Source: Caballeronia telluris
GTDB taxonomy: Bacteria; Pseudomonadota; Gammaproteobacteria; Burkholderiales; Burkholderiaceae
DNA: 64,000 nt
Assembly: GCF_001544495.1 (NCBI RefSeq)
Contig: NZ_FCNZ02000015.1
Location: 1 to 64,000 of the forward strand
Reading direction: 5' to 3'
In this document: positions 25,845-35,787 of the stretch, one piece after another
How the letters are laid out: every line of letters starts with the position of its first letter
How positions within the stretch are numbered: the stretch's first letter is position 1
Translations under genes and position numbers: made by a program
Notes under the pieces: model-generated
Seen by the model: only the letters and a program-made list of their open reading frames with translations
Database searches by the model: none
Told to the model about the DNA's origin: nothing

Positions 25845-26519
25845 ATGGCATATGGAATCCGCCTGCACATCTGGGGCGACAGAGCCTTGTTCACGCGGCC
25901 CGAAATGAAGGTCGAACGCGTGTCCTACGACGTCATCACGCCGTCGGCCGCGCGTGGAATCGTCGAGGCGATTCACTGGAAGCCGGCAATCCGCTGGATC
26001 GTCGATCGCATTCAGGTGTTGAAGCCAGTTCGCTTCGATACCATTCGCCGCAACGAAGTCGCGAGCAAGATCCCGGCAGCGAGCGCGCGCTCGGCGATGA
26101 AGGCGGCACGCGTCGATGGCCTCGTCAATTTCGTCGATGAAGACCGCCAACAGCGTGCATCCATGATCCTGCGCGACGTCGCCTATGTGATCGAAGCGCA
26201 TTTCGTTCTGACCGACAAGGCCGAAGCCGGCGAGACCGTCGGCAAGCACCTGGACATCTTCAACCGGCGTGCGCGCAAGGGCCAATGCTTTCACACGCCC
26301 TGCTTCGGCACCCGCGAGTTTCCCGCGAATTTCGAGTTGCTCGAAGACGGCAAGGACGCGCCCGCGCCGCACGAATCGCTGATCGAGACGAAAGACCTCG
26401 GCTGGATGCTGCACGACATCGATTTCGACAACGGCATGACGCCGCACTTCTTCCGCGCGTCCATGAAGAACGGCTGGATCGAGATTCCGCCGCTGGTCCG
26501 CGAAGGGAGCACGCGATGA
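25845..26519 (+). CDS. cas5c: Cas5c (Cas5d) crRNA-processing endoribonuclease
   Basis: A 224-residue RAMP protein. It opens with the Cas5 signature (IRLHIWGDRALFTRPEMKVE, about 5-24, and YDVITPSAARGIVEAIHW, about 28-45). The later RKGQCFHTPCFGTREFPANF (about 144-163) is the conserved C-terminal core. In type I-C systems, which lack Cas6, Cas5 cuts the pre-crRNA at the 3' side of the repeat stem and stays bound to the 5' handle as part of Cascade. The start at 25845 follows a weak AGAGAGA site. Its stop overlaps the cas8c start. Confidence 0.96.
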   Translation: MAYGIRLHIWGDRALFTRPEMKVERVSYDVITPSAARGIVEAIHWKPAIRWIVDRIQVLKPVRFDTIRRNEVASKIPAASARSAMKAARVDGLVNFVDEDRQQRASMILRDVAYVIEAHFVLTDKAEAGETVGKHLDIFNRRARKGQCFHTPCFGTREFPANFELLEDGKDAPAPHESLIETKDLGWMLHDIDFDNGMTPHFFRASMKNGWIEIPPLVREGSTR

Positions 26520-28347
26520 TCTTCAGCGCCCTCGCGCAGCATTACGACCGGCAAGCGAAGCGCGGCAAGCTTCCCGCTTTCGGGCTGAGTCAGGAGAAGA
26601 TCAGCTTCGCGCTGCTTCTCGCGAAGGACGGAACACTCGTCGATGTGGACGATATTCGCGACCACGAAGGCAAGAGGCCGAAGTGGAAACTGCTGACCGT
26701 GCCGGCTTCGTTCAAGCGCCCGGGCATCTCGCCGGCGCCGTTCTTCCTTTGGGATAAGACCGCGTTCGTGCTCGGCGTCGAACAAAAGGCGGGGTCGGGC
26801 GCGCCCGCGCTGAATCTGAAGTCGCATGGCGCGTTCAAGGCGCTGCATCTGGAGCGCCTTGCCGATGCGACCGACGAAGGACTCGTCGCGTTGCGGAAGT
26901 TTCTCGAAGCGTGGGTGCCGGAGAAGTGGAGCGAATTTCCCGCCATCGTCAAACATGTGCCGGAATTGTTCGCGTCGAATGTGGTGTTCAGGCTCGATGG
27001 CGTCGCGGGCTACATCCATGAAAGCGCGGCGGCGAACGAACTGGTCGCGCGCCACGGCGCGGATGACGATAGTCCCACGGCCATGTGTCTCGTCACGGGC
27101 GATGCACGGCCGATCGCGCGGCTGCATCCGGCCATCAAGGGCGTCTGGGGCGCGCAGGTTGCCGGGGCATCGATCTTGTCCTTCCACGTCGACTGTTCCA
27201 AGTCATATGGAAAGGAGAATGGCGCCAATGCGCCCGTCTCGACGTCCGCCGCGTTCGGTTACACCACGGTCCTCAATCATCTGCTGCAACGCGACCCGCA
27301 TCATCGGCAATGCGTGCAGATCGGCGATGCCAGCGTCGTGTTCTGGGCCGAAGCCAACGACGAATCCGCGCAGGAAGCGGCCGAATCGCTGTTCTTGGAC
27401 ATACTCGATCCCCCGCCGCCGACCGATTCTTCCGAAACGGCCAATCTGCGGCACGCGCTCGAAGCGGTATCGCAGGGACGCGCACTCGATACGCTCGATA
27501 CGCGCCTCGACCCGAAAACGAAGATGTTCGTGCTGGGGCTCTCGCCGAATGCGTCGCGGCTGTCGATCCGGTATTGGGCGACAGCAAGCCTCGAGGAGTT
27601 CGCGAAACGCCTCGCGCAGCACTACGACGATCTTCTGATCGAACCCGTGCCGTGGAAGACGCCGCCCGCCGCGTGGCGTCTTCTCGCTGCCACCGCCGCG
27701 CAAGAAAAGAGCGAGAACATCCCGCCACAACTCGCGGGCGCCATGATGCGCGCGGTGCTCACCGGGTCGCGCTATCCGCGTTCGCTGTTGAGCGCCGCCA
27801 TCGTGCGCATGCGCGCGGACAAGGACGTCTCGGGTCTGCGCGTGGCGTTATGCAAAGCCGTTCTCGCGCGCGATCTGCGCCTGAACGTGAAAGGAATCGC
27901 AACGGAGATACCTGTGAGCCTGAATAGAAACGATCCCACGCCGAGCTACCGTCTCGGCCGCCTGTTCTCGGTTTTGGAGAGCATTCAGAACGCCGCGCTG
28001 GGTGACAAGCTCAATGCAACGATTCGCGACCGCTATTACGGTTCGGCGTCCGCGACACCCGTGCTCGTGTTTCCGCTTCTGATGCGCGGTGCGCAAAACC
28101 ATCTTTCGAAGGCGATGACGACGCCCGAGACCCGAGGCCGCGCCATCTCGCTCGAACGGGAAGCCGGCGAGATCCTCGACGGCATGGGCAGCCACTTTCC
28201 GCGCACGTTGTCGCTGGAGGATCAGGGCTGCTTTGCGATCGGCTATTACCACCAGCGCAGCGAACGCTTCCGGCGCAAGTCCGACCACAACGACGCGTCC
28301 GGTGTCACTGACGACCACACTGATCCCATCACGGAAGAAACAACCGC

Positions 28348-28351
<4 letters not shown>
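26516..28351 (+). CDS. cas8c: Cas8c (Csd1), Cascade large subunit
   Basis: A 611-residue protein of the type I-C large-subunit family. The N-terminus MIFSALAQHYDR is typical of Csd1, followed by FGLSQEKISFALLLAKDGTL and later VLGLSPNASRLSIRYW (about 340-355), a well-conserved Csd1 motif. Cas8c recognises the PAM and places target DNA; in I-C an internal start in this gene also yields the small subunit Cas11c. It overlaps cas5c and cas7c by ATGA junctions, so the three Cascade genes are translationally coupled. The length is normal. Confidence 0.95.
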
Positions 28352-29217
<866 letters not shown>

Positions 29218-29218
29218 G

Positions 29219-29884
29219 ATGACAGACGGCGCATCCGTCGACGAAGCCACGATTCCCCTCTCGGCGCTTCAGCATTTTCTGCACTGTCCGCGTCAGTGCG
29301 CGCTGATCCACGTCGAGCGCATCTGGACGGAAAACGTCTACACCGCCGAGGGGCGCGTGCTGCACGAGCGCGCCGACACGCCGCGCACCGCCGGCCGGCA
29401 CGGTGTCCGAACGGTGACGGCCATGCCGTTATCGAATCCCGGTCTGGGCCTCGTGGGCGTCGCGGATGTCGTCGAGTTTCATCAGCCGGACGACGGCTCT
29501 CGCGAGCGCGCTTATCCGGTGGAATACAAGCGTGGACGTCCGAAGGCTCACCGCGCGGACGAAGTTCAGCTATGCGCACAGGCGCTGTGCCTCGAATCGA
29601 TGCTCGGCCAGCCGATCGACGAAGGCGCGCTCTTCTACGGCACGACGCGGCGGCGGCGGATCCTGTCCTTCGATGCCAAACTCCGGCATCTGACGCTCGC
29701 GACCATCGAAGCGGTTCGCGCGTTGATGCGCAACGCACGGACCCCGCCTGCTCGATACGAAGCGCGCCGCTGCGACGCCTGCTCATTGATCGACGACTGT
29801 CGGCCTCGGACGCTGAGCCGGCACGCCTCGGCGAAGACGTGGTTCGACGCCCAACTTGAGACTGATCCATGCGACGGCAGTTGA
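29219..29884 (+). CDS. cas4: Cas4 iron-sulphur exonuclease
   Basis: A 221-residue RecB-like nuclease. The first cysteine region is FLHCPRQCALIHVER (about 20-34). Nuclease motifs follow: VGVADVVEF (about 79-87) and VEYKRGRPK (about 100-108, the motif-II ExK). Three further Cys occur in RRCDACSLIDDC (about 181-192), enough to hold the Fe-S cluster with the first. In type I-C, Cas4 works with Cas1-Cas2 to choose protospacers with the right PAM and trim them. The start is 1 nt after cas7c, and the gene overlaps cas1 by 16 nt. Confidence 0.95.
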   Translation: MTDGASVDEATIPLSALQHFLHCPRQCALIHVERIWTENVYTAEGRVLHERADTPRTAGRHGVRTVTAMPLSNPGLGLVGVADVVEFHQPDDGSRERAYPVEYKRGRPKAHRADEVQLCAQALCLESMLGQPIDEGALFYGTTRRRRILSFDAKLRHLTLATIEAVRALMRNARTPPARYEARRCDACSLIDDCRPRTLSRHASAKTWFDAQLETDPCDGS

Positions 29885-30909
29885 ACACGCTCTACGTGAC
29901 GACCGAGGGTGCGTGGCTCAAGAAGGACGGCGCGAATGTCGTCATGGAAGTGGACGGCGCCGAGCGCGCGCGTCTGCCGATTCACATGCTGGCGAGCGTC
30001 GTCTGCTTGGGTCGCGTGCTCGTGTCGCCGCCGCTGCTCGGGTATTGCGCGGAACAGGGCGTGAGCGTCGCGTATCTGTCGGCCAGCGGGCGGTTTCTCG
30101 CGCGCGTCGAAGGTCCGGTGGCCGGCAACGTGCTGCTGCGCCGCGAGCAGTATCGCGTGAGCGACGACCTGCCGCGCGCGGTGCCGATCGTGCGCAACGT
30201 CCTGGCGGGCAAGCTATACAACCAGCGCGCGGTGATAAGCCGTGCGTTGCGCGACCATGGCGACGACTTCCCGGATGATCGTCGGCAAGAGATCGAACGG
30301 GCGCGCACGCGTCTCGCGATGATCGCGCGGCGTCTGCGGATCGAATGCGACATCGACGTGTTGCGTGGTCTGGAAGGCGAGGCCGCGCAGAGCTATTTCG
30401 GCGTGTTCGGTCATTTGATCCGCGTCAAGCATCCCGCGCTTCAGTTTCGCGGCCGAAACCGGCGGCCGCCGCTCGATGCGATCAACGCGGTCCTTTCCTT
30501 TCTGTACACGCTGCTCACGCACGATTGCCGGTCGGCGCTCGAAACCGTCGGGCTCGATCCTGCCGTGGGCTTTCTTCACCGCGACCGGCCGGGGCGGCCG
30601 AGTCTGGCGCTCGATCTGATCGAAGAGATGCGGCCGGTCATCGCGGATCGCCTCGCGCTGTCGCTCGTGAACCGCAAGCAGTTGAACGCGCGGGACTTCA
30701 AGACACTCGATAACGGCGCGGTGACGATGAGCGAAGCGGCGCGCAAGGCGATTCTCGTCGCGTATCAGGAACGCAAGCGGGACGAGATGCTGCATCCGTT
30801 CATCGACGAAAAAATCCCTCTCGGGATGGTGCCGTTCGTGCAGGCGCAGTTGCTCGCGCGTCATCTGCGCGGCGATCTCGATGCCTATCCGGCGTTTCTC
30901 TGGAAGTGA
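29869..30909 (+). CDS. cas1: Cas1 spacer-acquisition integrase (type I-C)
   Basis: A 346-residue Cas1. The beta-rich N-terminal domain (about 1-80, RRQLNTLYVTTEGAWLKKDG) is followed by the helical catalytic domain. The metal site is visible: Glu in LEGEAAQSYF (about 165-174), His in GFLHRDRPGRPSLALDL (about 234-250) and the acidic IEEMRP (about 251-256). With Cas2 it inserts new spacers at the leader end. It overlaps cas4 by 16 nt, and cas2 follows after 10 nt, so the adaptation module is intact. Confidence 0.97.
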   Translation: MRRQLNTLYVTTEGAWLKKDGANVVMEVDGAERARLPIHMLASVVCLGRVLVSPPLLGYCAEQGVSVAYLSASGRFLARVEGPVAGNVLLRREQYRVSDDLPRAVPIVRNVLAGKLYNQRAVISRALRDHGDDFPDDRRQEIERARTRLAMIARRLRIECDIDVLRGLEGEAAQSYFGVFGHLIRVKHPALQFRGRNRRPPLDAINAVLSFLYTLLTHDCRSALETVGLDPAVGFLHRDRPGRPSLALDLIEEMRPVIADRLALSLVNRKQLNARDFKTLDNGAVTMSEAARKAILVAYQERKRDEMLHPFIDEKIPLGMVPFVQAQLLARHLRGDLDAYPAFLWK

Positions 30910-30919
30910 GGAGCCGTTC

Positions 30920-31210
30920 ATGATGGTGTTGGTCAGCTACGACGTCGCGACTTCGTCCGACGGCGGGTCGGGCCGTCTGCGCCGAGTGGCGCGGGCTTGC
31001 AGGGATTTTGGTCAGCGCGTGCAGTACTCGGTGTTCGAGATCGAGGTGGATCCGGCGCAGTGGACGTTGCTCAGGCATCGGTTGGTCGGATTGATCGATC
31101 CGGAGGTCGATAGCTTGCGCTTTTATTTTCTCGGCAAGAACTGGGGGAAGCGCATTGAGCACGTCGGCGCGAAGGCGGCTGTCGATTTGAACGGGCCGTT
31201 GATTGTCTGA
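30920..31210 (+). CDS. cas2: Cas2 adaptation protein
   Basis: A 96-residue ferredoxin-fold protein. It opens MMVLVSYDVAT, giving the conserved Asp near residue 8, and contains RLRRVARACRDFGQRVQYSV (about 20-39), the Cas2 core. It dimerises between two Cas1 dimers and measures spacer length. GAGGAG lies 7 nt before ATG 30920; a second ATG follows directly. It is the last gene of the operon, 200 nt before the array. Confidence 0.96.
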   Translation: MMVLVSYDVATSSDGGSGRLRRVARACRDFGQRVQYSVFEIEVDPAQWTLLRHRLVGLIDPEVDSLRFYFLGKNWGKRIEHVGAKAAVDLNGPLIV

Positions 31211-31411
31211 GCGAGGGTGGTGGGTGCGAACGTGAAACGGGAGGGGAAATGCCGGGAGGTTCGCGGGGTTTTTAACTACTTGATTATTATGCGGATTCTG
31301 GTTGGTTTGGGACCGGTGTGGTGTGGTGATTGCGGTTTTTCCGGTGTCTCCAACAGGTTCGCGGATGAGCGGGGATTTTTGTTGGGGAATCATTGAGTTG
31401 GTGGGGATGGC
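31211..31411 (+). promoter_or_regulatory. CRISPR leader
   Basis: The 201 nt between cas2 and the first repeat is strongly G- and T-rich on the plus strand, with an AT-rich core at 31270-31292 (TTTTTAACTACTTGATTATT) that may hold the array promoter. Identification as leader rests on its position and on repeat decay at the other end of the array. Confidence 0.75.
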
Positions 31412-32106
31412 GTCGCGCTCTTCGCGAGCGCGTGGGTTGAAACTTCGCCGCGCATGGGCGCCGGCAATGCGTGTTCGTCGCGCTCTTCGCGAGCGCGTGG
31501 GTTGAAACGGTCTTCGTCCTGCTCGATATTGGTGCCGCCCGGTCGCGCTCTTCGCGAGCGCGTGGGTTGAAACGCGACTTCCAAAACGCGCAAGGTGTTG
31601 CCAAGCAGGTCGCGCTCTTCGCGAGCGCGTGGGTTGAAACCCGGTCTCGCTCGAGACCATCATCACCGCAGCGGGTCGCGCTCTTCGCGAGCGCGTGGGT
31701 TGAAACTTACGCTCATGCCATGATCCCGCCGGCCTGGCTGGTCGCGCTCTTCGCGAGCGCGTGGGTTGAAACAGCACCTTCGTGACGATGTCATTGATGG
31801 TGTTGGGTCGCGCTCTTCGCGAGCGCGTGGGTTGAAACTCTGCGTCAGGAACGCCCATGAACAGTTCAGGCAGGTCGCGCTCTTCGCGAGCGCGTGGGTT
31901 GAAACGCGATGTATCCGGCAGCGCTCCCGCGCGACCAGTCGTCGCGCTATTCGCGAGCGCGTGGGTTGAAACTGGAACTGTGCGCTGTGATTCGCCCACA
32001 ACATGGAGACGCGCTCTTCGCGAGCGCGTGGGTTGAAACCACAACGACGTCGAAGTGCGATTTCGCGTGAACTAGTCGCGCTCTTCGCAAGCGCGTGGGT
32101 TGAAAC
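31412..32106 (+). CRISPR. Type I-C CRISPR array: 11 repeats, 10 spacers
   Basis: Repeats are 32 nt: GTCGCGCTC-TTCGCGAGCG-CGTGGGTTGAAAC. They start at 31412, 31477, 31542, 31609, 31675, 31741, 31807, 31874, 31941, 32008 and 32075. CGCGCTC and GAGCGCG pair around TTCGC, and the 3' tail TGGGTTGAAAC would be the 11-nt crRNA handle left by Cas5c. Spacers are 33, 33, 35, 34, 34, 34, 35, 35, 35 and 35 nt, all different. The first eight repeats are identical. Repeat 9 has GCTA for GCTC, repeat 10 starts GAC for GTC, and repeat 11 has GCAAG for GCGAG. Decay at the far end and the cas2-side leader both say transcription runs on the plus strand. Confidence 0.98.
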
Positions 32107-32153
32107 AGCATACGAAGCTGGGTGCGTTGCATGAACCCCATCCCGCTCCCCCC

Positions 32154-33176
32154 TCAAATCCCACAAACCACCCCATCCCTCCCCTCAACCTCCCGCGCGA
32201 CCTTAGCCCCTTCGACCTTCAACAACTCCGGCAACGACACCCCATTCTTCGCCGCCGTCACCTCCGCGAGAATCGAAACCGCAATCTCCGGAGGGGTCCG
32301 GCTCCCGATATAAATCCCCACCGGCCCATGCAACCGGGCCAACTCCGCCTCGGACAAATCAAACTCCTTCAACCGCTCCCGCCGAGCCGCATTATTCCTC
32401 CGCGACCCCAGCGCGCCGACATAAAAAGCCGGCGTCTTCAACGCCTCCATCAACGCGAGATCGTCCAGCTTCGGATCGTGCGTCAGCGCAATCACCGCGC
32501 ATCGTTCATCGAGCTTCATCTCCATGACCGTATCGTCCGGCATGGTCCGCACGATCGTCGTCCCGGGCACGTCCCACTCCTGCGTGTACTCCTCGCGCGG
32601 ATCGCACACGGTCACCTGATAATCCAGCCCCACCGCGATATTGCACAGATACCGCGACAACTGCCCCGCCCCGATCACGAGCATCCGATAACGCGGCCCG
32701 TGGATCGTGAGCAGCGTCGCGTCGTCGAAGAGCGCGCCATCGGTCGCGAGCGCCGGTTCCATCCGCACGTCGCCTGTCGTCATGTCCAGCGACCGCGCGA
32801 CGAGTCTTCCCGCTTCCACCGCCTCGCACAATCCGGCGATCCCGCTTTGCAGCGTCAACGGCTCCAGCACGAGCTGAATCGTCCCGCCGCAAGGCAGCCC
32901 GAAGCGATGCGCCTCTTCCGCCGTGATGCCGTACTTCACGGTCTCGGGCCGCGACTGCTCAATCCCGCGCTGCCGCACACGCTCGATCAGATCGTCTTCG
33001 ATACACCCGCCCGACACCGAGCCGACCACATGCCCGTCGTCGCGCACGGCGAGCATCGCGCCCTCGGGCCTCGGCGACGAGCCCCACGTCTTCACCACCG
33101 TGACGAGTAGCACGCGATGTCCGTCTTCGAGCCACCGAGCGCTGTTCCTCAGGACTTCGAGATCCACGCTGTCCAT
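32154..33176 (-). CDS. XdhC/CoxI-family molybdenum-cofactor insertion protein
   Basis: A 340-residue protein. The N-terminal XdhC domain has VTVVKTWGSSPRPEGAML (about 25-42) and GSVSGGCIEDDLIERV (about 52-67, with the conserved Cys). The C-terminal Rossmann-like domain has MLVIGAGQLSRYLCNIA (about 165-181), then the YVGALGSRRNNAARRERL motif (about 256-273) and IGSRTPPEIAVSI (about 292-304). XdhC binds Mo cofactor, directs its sulphuration and loads it into xanthine dehydrogenase-type enzymes. It is last in the cox-like operon and overlaps coxG by 28 nt. It converges on the CRISPR array, leaving only 47 nt. Confidence 0.93.
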   Translation of the reverse strand: MDSVDLEVLRNSARWLEDGHRVLLVTVVKTWGSSPRPEGAMLAVRDDGHVVGSVSGGCIEDDLIERVRQRGIEQSRPETVKYGITAEEAHRFGLPCGGTIQLVLEPLTLQSGIAGLCEAVEAGRLVARSLDMTTGDVRMEPALATDGALFDDATLLTIHGPRYRMLVIGAGQLSRYLCNIAVGLDYQVTVCDPREEYTQEWDVPGTTIVRTMPDDTVMEMKLDERCAVIALTHDPKLDDLALMEALKTPAFYVGALGSRRNNAARRERLKEFDLSEAELARLHGPVGIYIGSRTPPEIAVSILAEVTAAKNGVSLPELLKVEGAKVAREVEGRDGVVCGI

Positions 33177-33682
33177 GATTTCTTTCCTTTCTCCTCATCG
33201 TCACCCGGCGCCGCCTCGCTAGCTCCCGCCGCCGGCGCGCCCTGCAACTGCGCACTGAAGCGCTTGAAAAATTCCCCGGCAATCTTGCGCGCCGCCCCAT
33301 CGACGAGCCGCGAGCCGATCTGCGCGAGCTTCCCGCCGACCTGCGCGTTCGCGCTATACGAGAGCTTCGTCGTGTCGGCGTCGTCGCCGGGTTCGAGATC
33401 CACCTTCGCACTGCCCTTGCTGAAACCCGCCGCGCCGCCCTGCCCTTCGAACACGATCGTGTACGTGTGCGGCGCGTCGATCTCGGTGAGATTCATGCGC
33501 CCCTTGAAGCGCGCCTTCACCGGGCCGACCGATGCCGTCATCGCCACCGCATACGCGTTCTCGCCGTCGGCTTCGATGCTCTCGCAGCCGGGAATGCAAG
33601 CACGCAATATCTCCGTGTCGTTCAGCGCTTCCCATGCGCGCGACTGCGGCACAGGCAACGTGTGAGTCTCGGTCAGTTCCAT
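33149..33682 (-). CDS. coxG: CoxG-family (SRPBCC) protein
   Basis: A 177-residue protein. The SRPBCC fold fills residues 1-145: TLPVPQSRAWEALNDTEILR (about 8-27), CIPGCESIE, VKARFKGRMNLTEI and the C-terminal helix FFKRFSAQL. The last 30 residues are an Ala/Glu/Lys-rich tail. CoxG is linked to maturation or membrane attachment of CO dehydrogenase-type enzymes, and related proteins bind quinones. It lies between coxE and xdhC with overlaps on both sides (10 and 28 nt). Confidence 0.9.
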   Translation of the reverse strand: MELTETHTLPVPQSRAWEALNDTEILRACIPGCESIEADGENAYAVAMTASVGPVKARFKGRMNLTEIDAPHTYTIVFEGQGGAAGFSKGSAKVDLEPGDDADTTKLSYSANAQVGGKLAQIGSRLVDGAARKIAGEFFKRFSAQLQGAPAAGASEAAPGDDEEKGKKSWTAWISKS

Positions 33683-34875
33683 CGCATGTCTCCTGTGTTG
33701 CGGGGCGCCGTGCGTCCGTTCATCGACGCCAGTTCCCGCCCGACAGCAGCAAGGCTGTCGAGGTTATGCGCCGCGAGCATCGCATCGACGTGCGGCAGGA
33801 TCGCGCGCACGCCCCGCGCGCGCGGCGTGAAGTCCGGATAACGCAACAGCGGATTGAGCCACACGAGCCGATGCGCGAAGCGTGCGAGCCGCGCCATCTC
33901 GGCATCGAGCACGTCGATCGCTTCGTGATCGAGGCCGTCGGTCACGAACAGCACCGTCGCCCGCCCCGACAGCACGCGGCGCGCCCACCGCCGGTTGAAC
34001 TCCGCGAGCGCGGCGCCGATGCGCGTGCCGCCCGACCAGTCGACGACCTGATCCGCCAGCCCCGCGATCGCGACATCGGGATCGCGTTCGCGCAGCGCGC
34101 GCGTCGCGTTCGTGAGCCGCGTGCCGAACAGGAAGACCTGCAGCCGTTCGCGCGATTGCAGCAGCGCATGGCAGAAGTAGAGCACAGCCCGCGAATACGC
34201 GCTCATCGAGCCGGAAATGTCGAGCAGCAGCACAAGCGGCGGACGGCGCTCGACCGTCGCCCGATACTTCCACACGGTCCAGTCGCCGCCGGATCGCACC
34301 GCGTGCCGCGCGCTCGCGCGCAAATCCGCGTGCGTGCCGTGCGACGCCGCCTTGAAACGCCGCGTCGGTTCGGTCGCGAGCGGCAACCGGTGCGAGCGGA
34401 TCTGATGCCGCAAAGTGCGCCATTCGTCGGCGGTGAGGGTGTCGAAGTCGCGATGGCTCAGGCGCTCGTCCGCGCTGAACGTCATGCGCGCGTGCAGTTG
34501 CTCGGGCTCGCGGTCGGGCTCCGCGGGCCGCGTTTGCGTCGACGATTCCGCGCGCGCCGCAAGCGCATCGGCGAGGCGGTTGTTGCGTTTGGGCGGCGGC
34601 GCGCCGCTTTTGACCTTCGGCAGCAGCATCGCGCGCAGCTTGCCTTCCCAGTCGGGATCGCGCCAGAAGAGATCGAACGCGGCATCGAAGATATCGCGCT
34701 CGTCGGGCGCATGCACGACGAGCGATGCAAGCGTCGCGCGCACGTCGTCGCGACGGGCGATGTCGATCCAGCAGAGCGCGTCGAGCGCATCCACCGCGTG
34801 CGCCGGCGACATGCCGAGCCCCGCGCCGCGCAAGAGGCGAATGAAATGCACGACGTTGCGCGCGAACGGTTCCAT
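33673..34875 (-). CDS. coxE: CoxE-like VWA-domain protein
   Basis: A 400-residue protein. The first 200 residues are helical with a charged middle. The C-terminal von Willebrand factor A domain begins at LVLLLDISGSMSAYSR (about 214-229, the DxSxS MIDAS site). Later it has the VTDGLDHEAIDVLD stretch (about 311-324). CoxE pairs with the MoxR-type ATPase CoxD, and the pair helps to build the Cu/Mo or Mo active site in CO dehydrogenase relatives. It starts 6 nt after the coxD stop. Confidence 0.9.
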   Translation of the reverse strand: MEPFARNVVHFIRLLRGAGLGMSPAHAVDALDALCWIDIARRDDVRATLASLVVHAPDERDIFDAAFDLFWRDPDWEGKLRAMLLPKVKSGAPPPKRNNRLADALAARAESSTQTRPAEPDREPEQLHARMTFSADERLSHRDFDTLTADEWRTLRHQIRSHRLPLATEPTRRFKAASHGTHADLRASARHAVRSGGDWTVWKYRATVERRPPLVLLLDISGSMSAYSRAVLYFCHALLQSRERLQVFLFGTRLTNATRALRERDPDVAIAGLADQVVDWSGGTRIGAALAEFNRRWARRVLSGRATVLFVTDGLDHEAIDVLDAEMARLARFAHRLVWLNPLLRYPDFTPRARGVRAILPHVDAMLAAHNLDSLAAVGRELASMNGRTAPRNTGDMRWN

Positions 34876-34881
34876 CGCCGG

Positions 34882-35769
34882 TCAGCCCGGCGCAGCGAGA
34901 CACTGCGCGATCGTCTCGCGATCGACGCGCGCCAGGTCGTCCTGATACTTCAGCAGCACACCGAGCGTGTCCTGCACCGATTGCGGATCGAGTTCGCTGA
35001 CCGACAGCGCGGCGAGCGCGCGGCACCAGTCGATCGTTTCCGCGACGCCCGGCGCCTTGAACAAATCCAGCGTGCGAAGCCGGTGCACGAACGCGACCGC
35101 GCGCGCCTGCAATTGCGCGCCGGCTTCGGGCGCGCGCGCCGCGACGATCGCCAGTTCGACATCGCGCTCGGGATAGCCGATCCACTGATACAGACAGCGG
35201 CGCTTGAGCGCGTCGTGAACCTCGCGCGTGCGGTTCGACGTCATCACGACGAGCGGCGGCTGCACCGCGCGCACCGTGCCGTACTCGGGAATCGACACCT
35301 GAAAATCCGACAGCAGTTCGAGCAGGAACGCTTCGAACGGCTCGTCGGCGCGATCGATTTCGTCGATCAGCAACACGCGCCGTGCGAGCGCGTTCGACGG
35401 ATCGGGCATCAGCGCCTGCAACAGCGGCCGCTTGAGCAAAAACTCGCTGCGATAGAGCGAATCGTTCGACGGCGCTTCGCCCGATGCTTCCGCGAGCCGC
35501 AGCGCCATGATCTGACGCGGATAGTCCCACTCGTAGAGCGCGCTCGCGGTGTCGAGTCCTTCGTAGCATTGCAGGCGCAGCATCGACGTGCCGATGAGCC
35601 CCGCCGCCGCCTTCGCCAGTTCGGTCTTGCCGACGCCCGGTTCGCCTTCGAGAAAAAGCGGCCGCTGCATTTTGAGGGCGAGAAAAAGCGCAGTCGCGAG
35701 TTCGCGGCTCGCGAAGTACTGTTGCTCGCCCAGGCGCGCGAGCGTTTCGTCGATCGACGCGGGCTCCAT
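34882..35769 (-). CDS. coxD: CoxD-like MoxR-family AAA+ ATPase
   Basis: A 295-residue MoxR-type ATPase. Walker A is EGEPGVGKTELA (about 41-52), Walker B is RVLLIDEIDRAD (about 131-142), sensor 1 is VVMTSNRTREVHDAL (about 173-187), and sensor 2/arginine contacts follow in RRCLYQWIGYPERD. These ATPases act as chaperones; CoxD partially unfolds the large subunit to allow metal-sulphur assembly. It lies between coxM and the VWA partner coxE, the standard order. Confidence 0.93.
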   Translation of the reverse strand: MEPASIDETLARLGEQQYFASRELATALFLALKMQRPLFLEGEPGVGKTELAKAAAGLIGTSMLRLQCYEGLDTASALYEWDYPRQIMALRLAEASGEAPSNDSLYRSEFLLKRPLLQALMPDPSNALARRVLLIDEIDRADEPFEAFLLELLSDFQVSIPEYGTVRAVQPPLVVMTSNRTREVHDALKRRCLYQWIGYPERDVELAIVAARAPEAGAQLQARAVAFVHRLRTLDLFKAPGVAETIDWCRALAALSVSELDPQSVQDTLGVLLKYQDDLARVDRETIAQCLAAPG

Positions 35770-35787
35770 GAAGCTCCTGAAGAAACG

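Noticed and set aside
30800..32044. Long frames through the CRISPR array, giving repeated VALFASAWVET or FNPRAREERD units
   Set aside because: The repetition comes from the 32-nt DNA repeats; spacers differ and the frames have no ribosome sites. It is an array, not a repeat protein.
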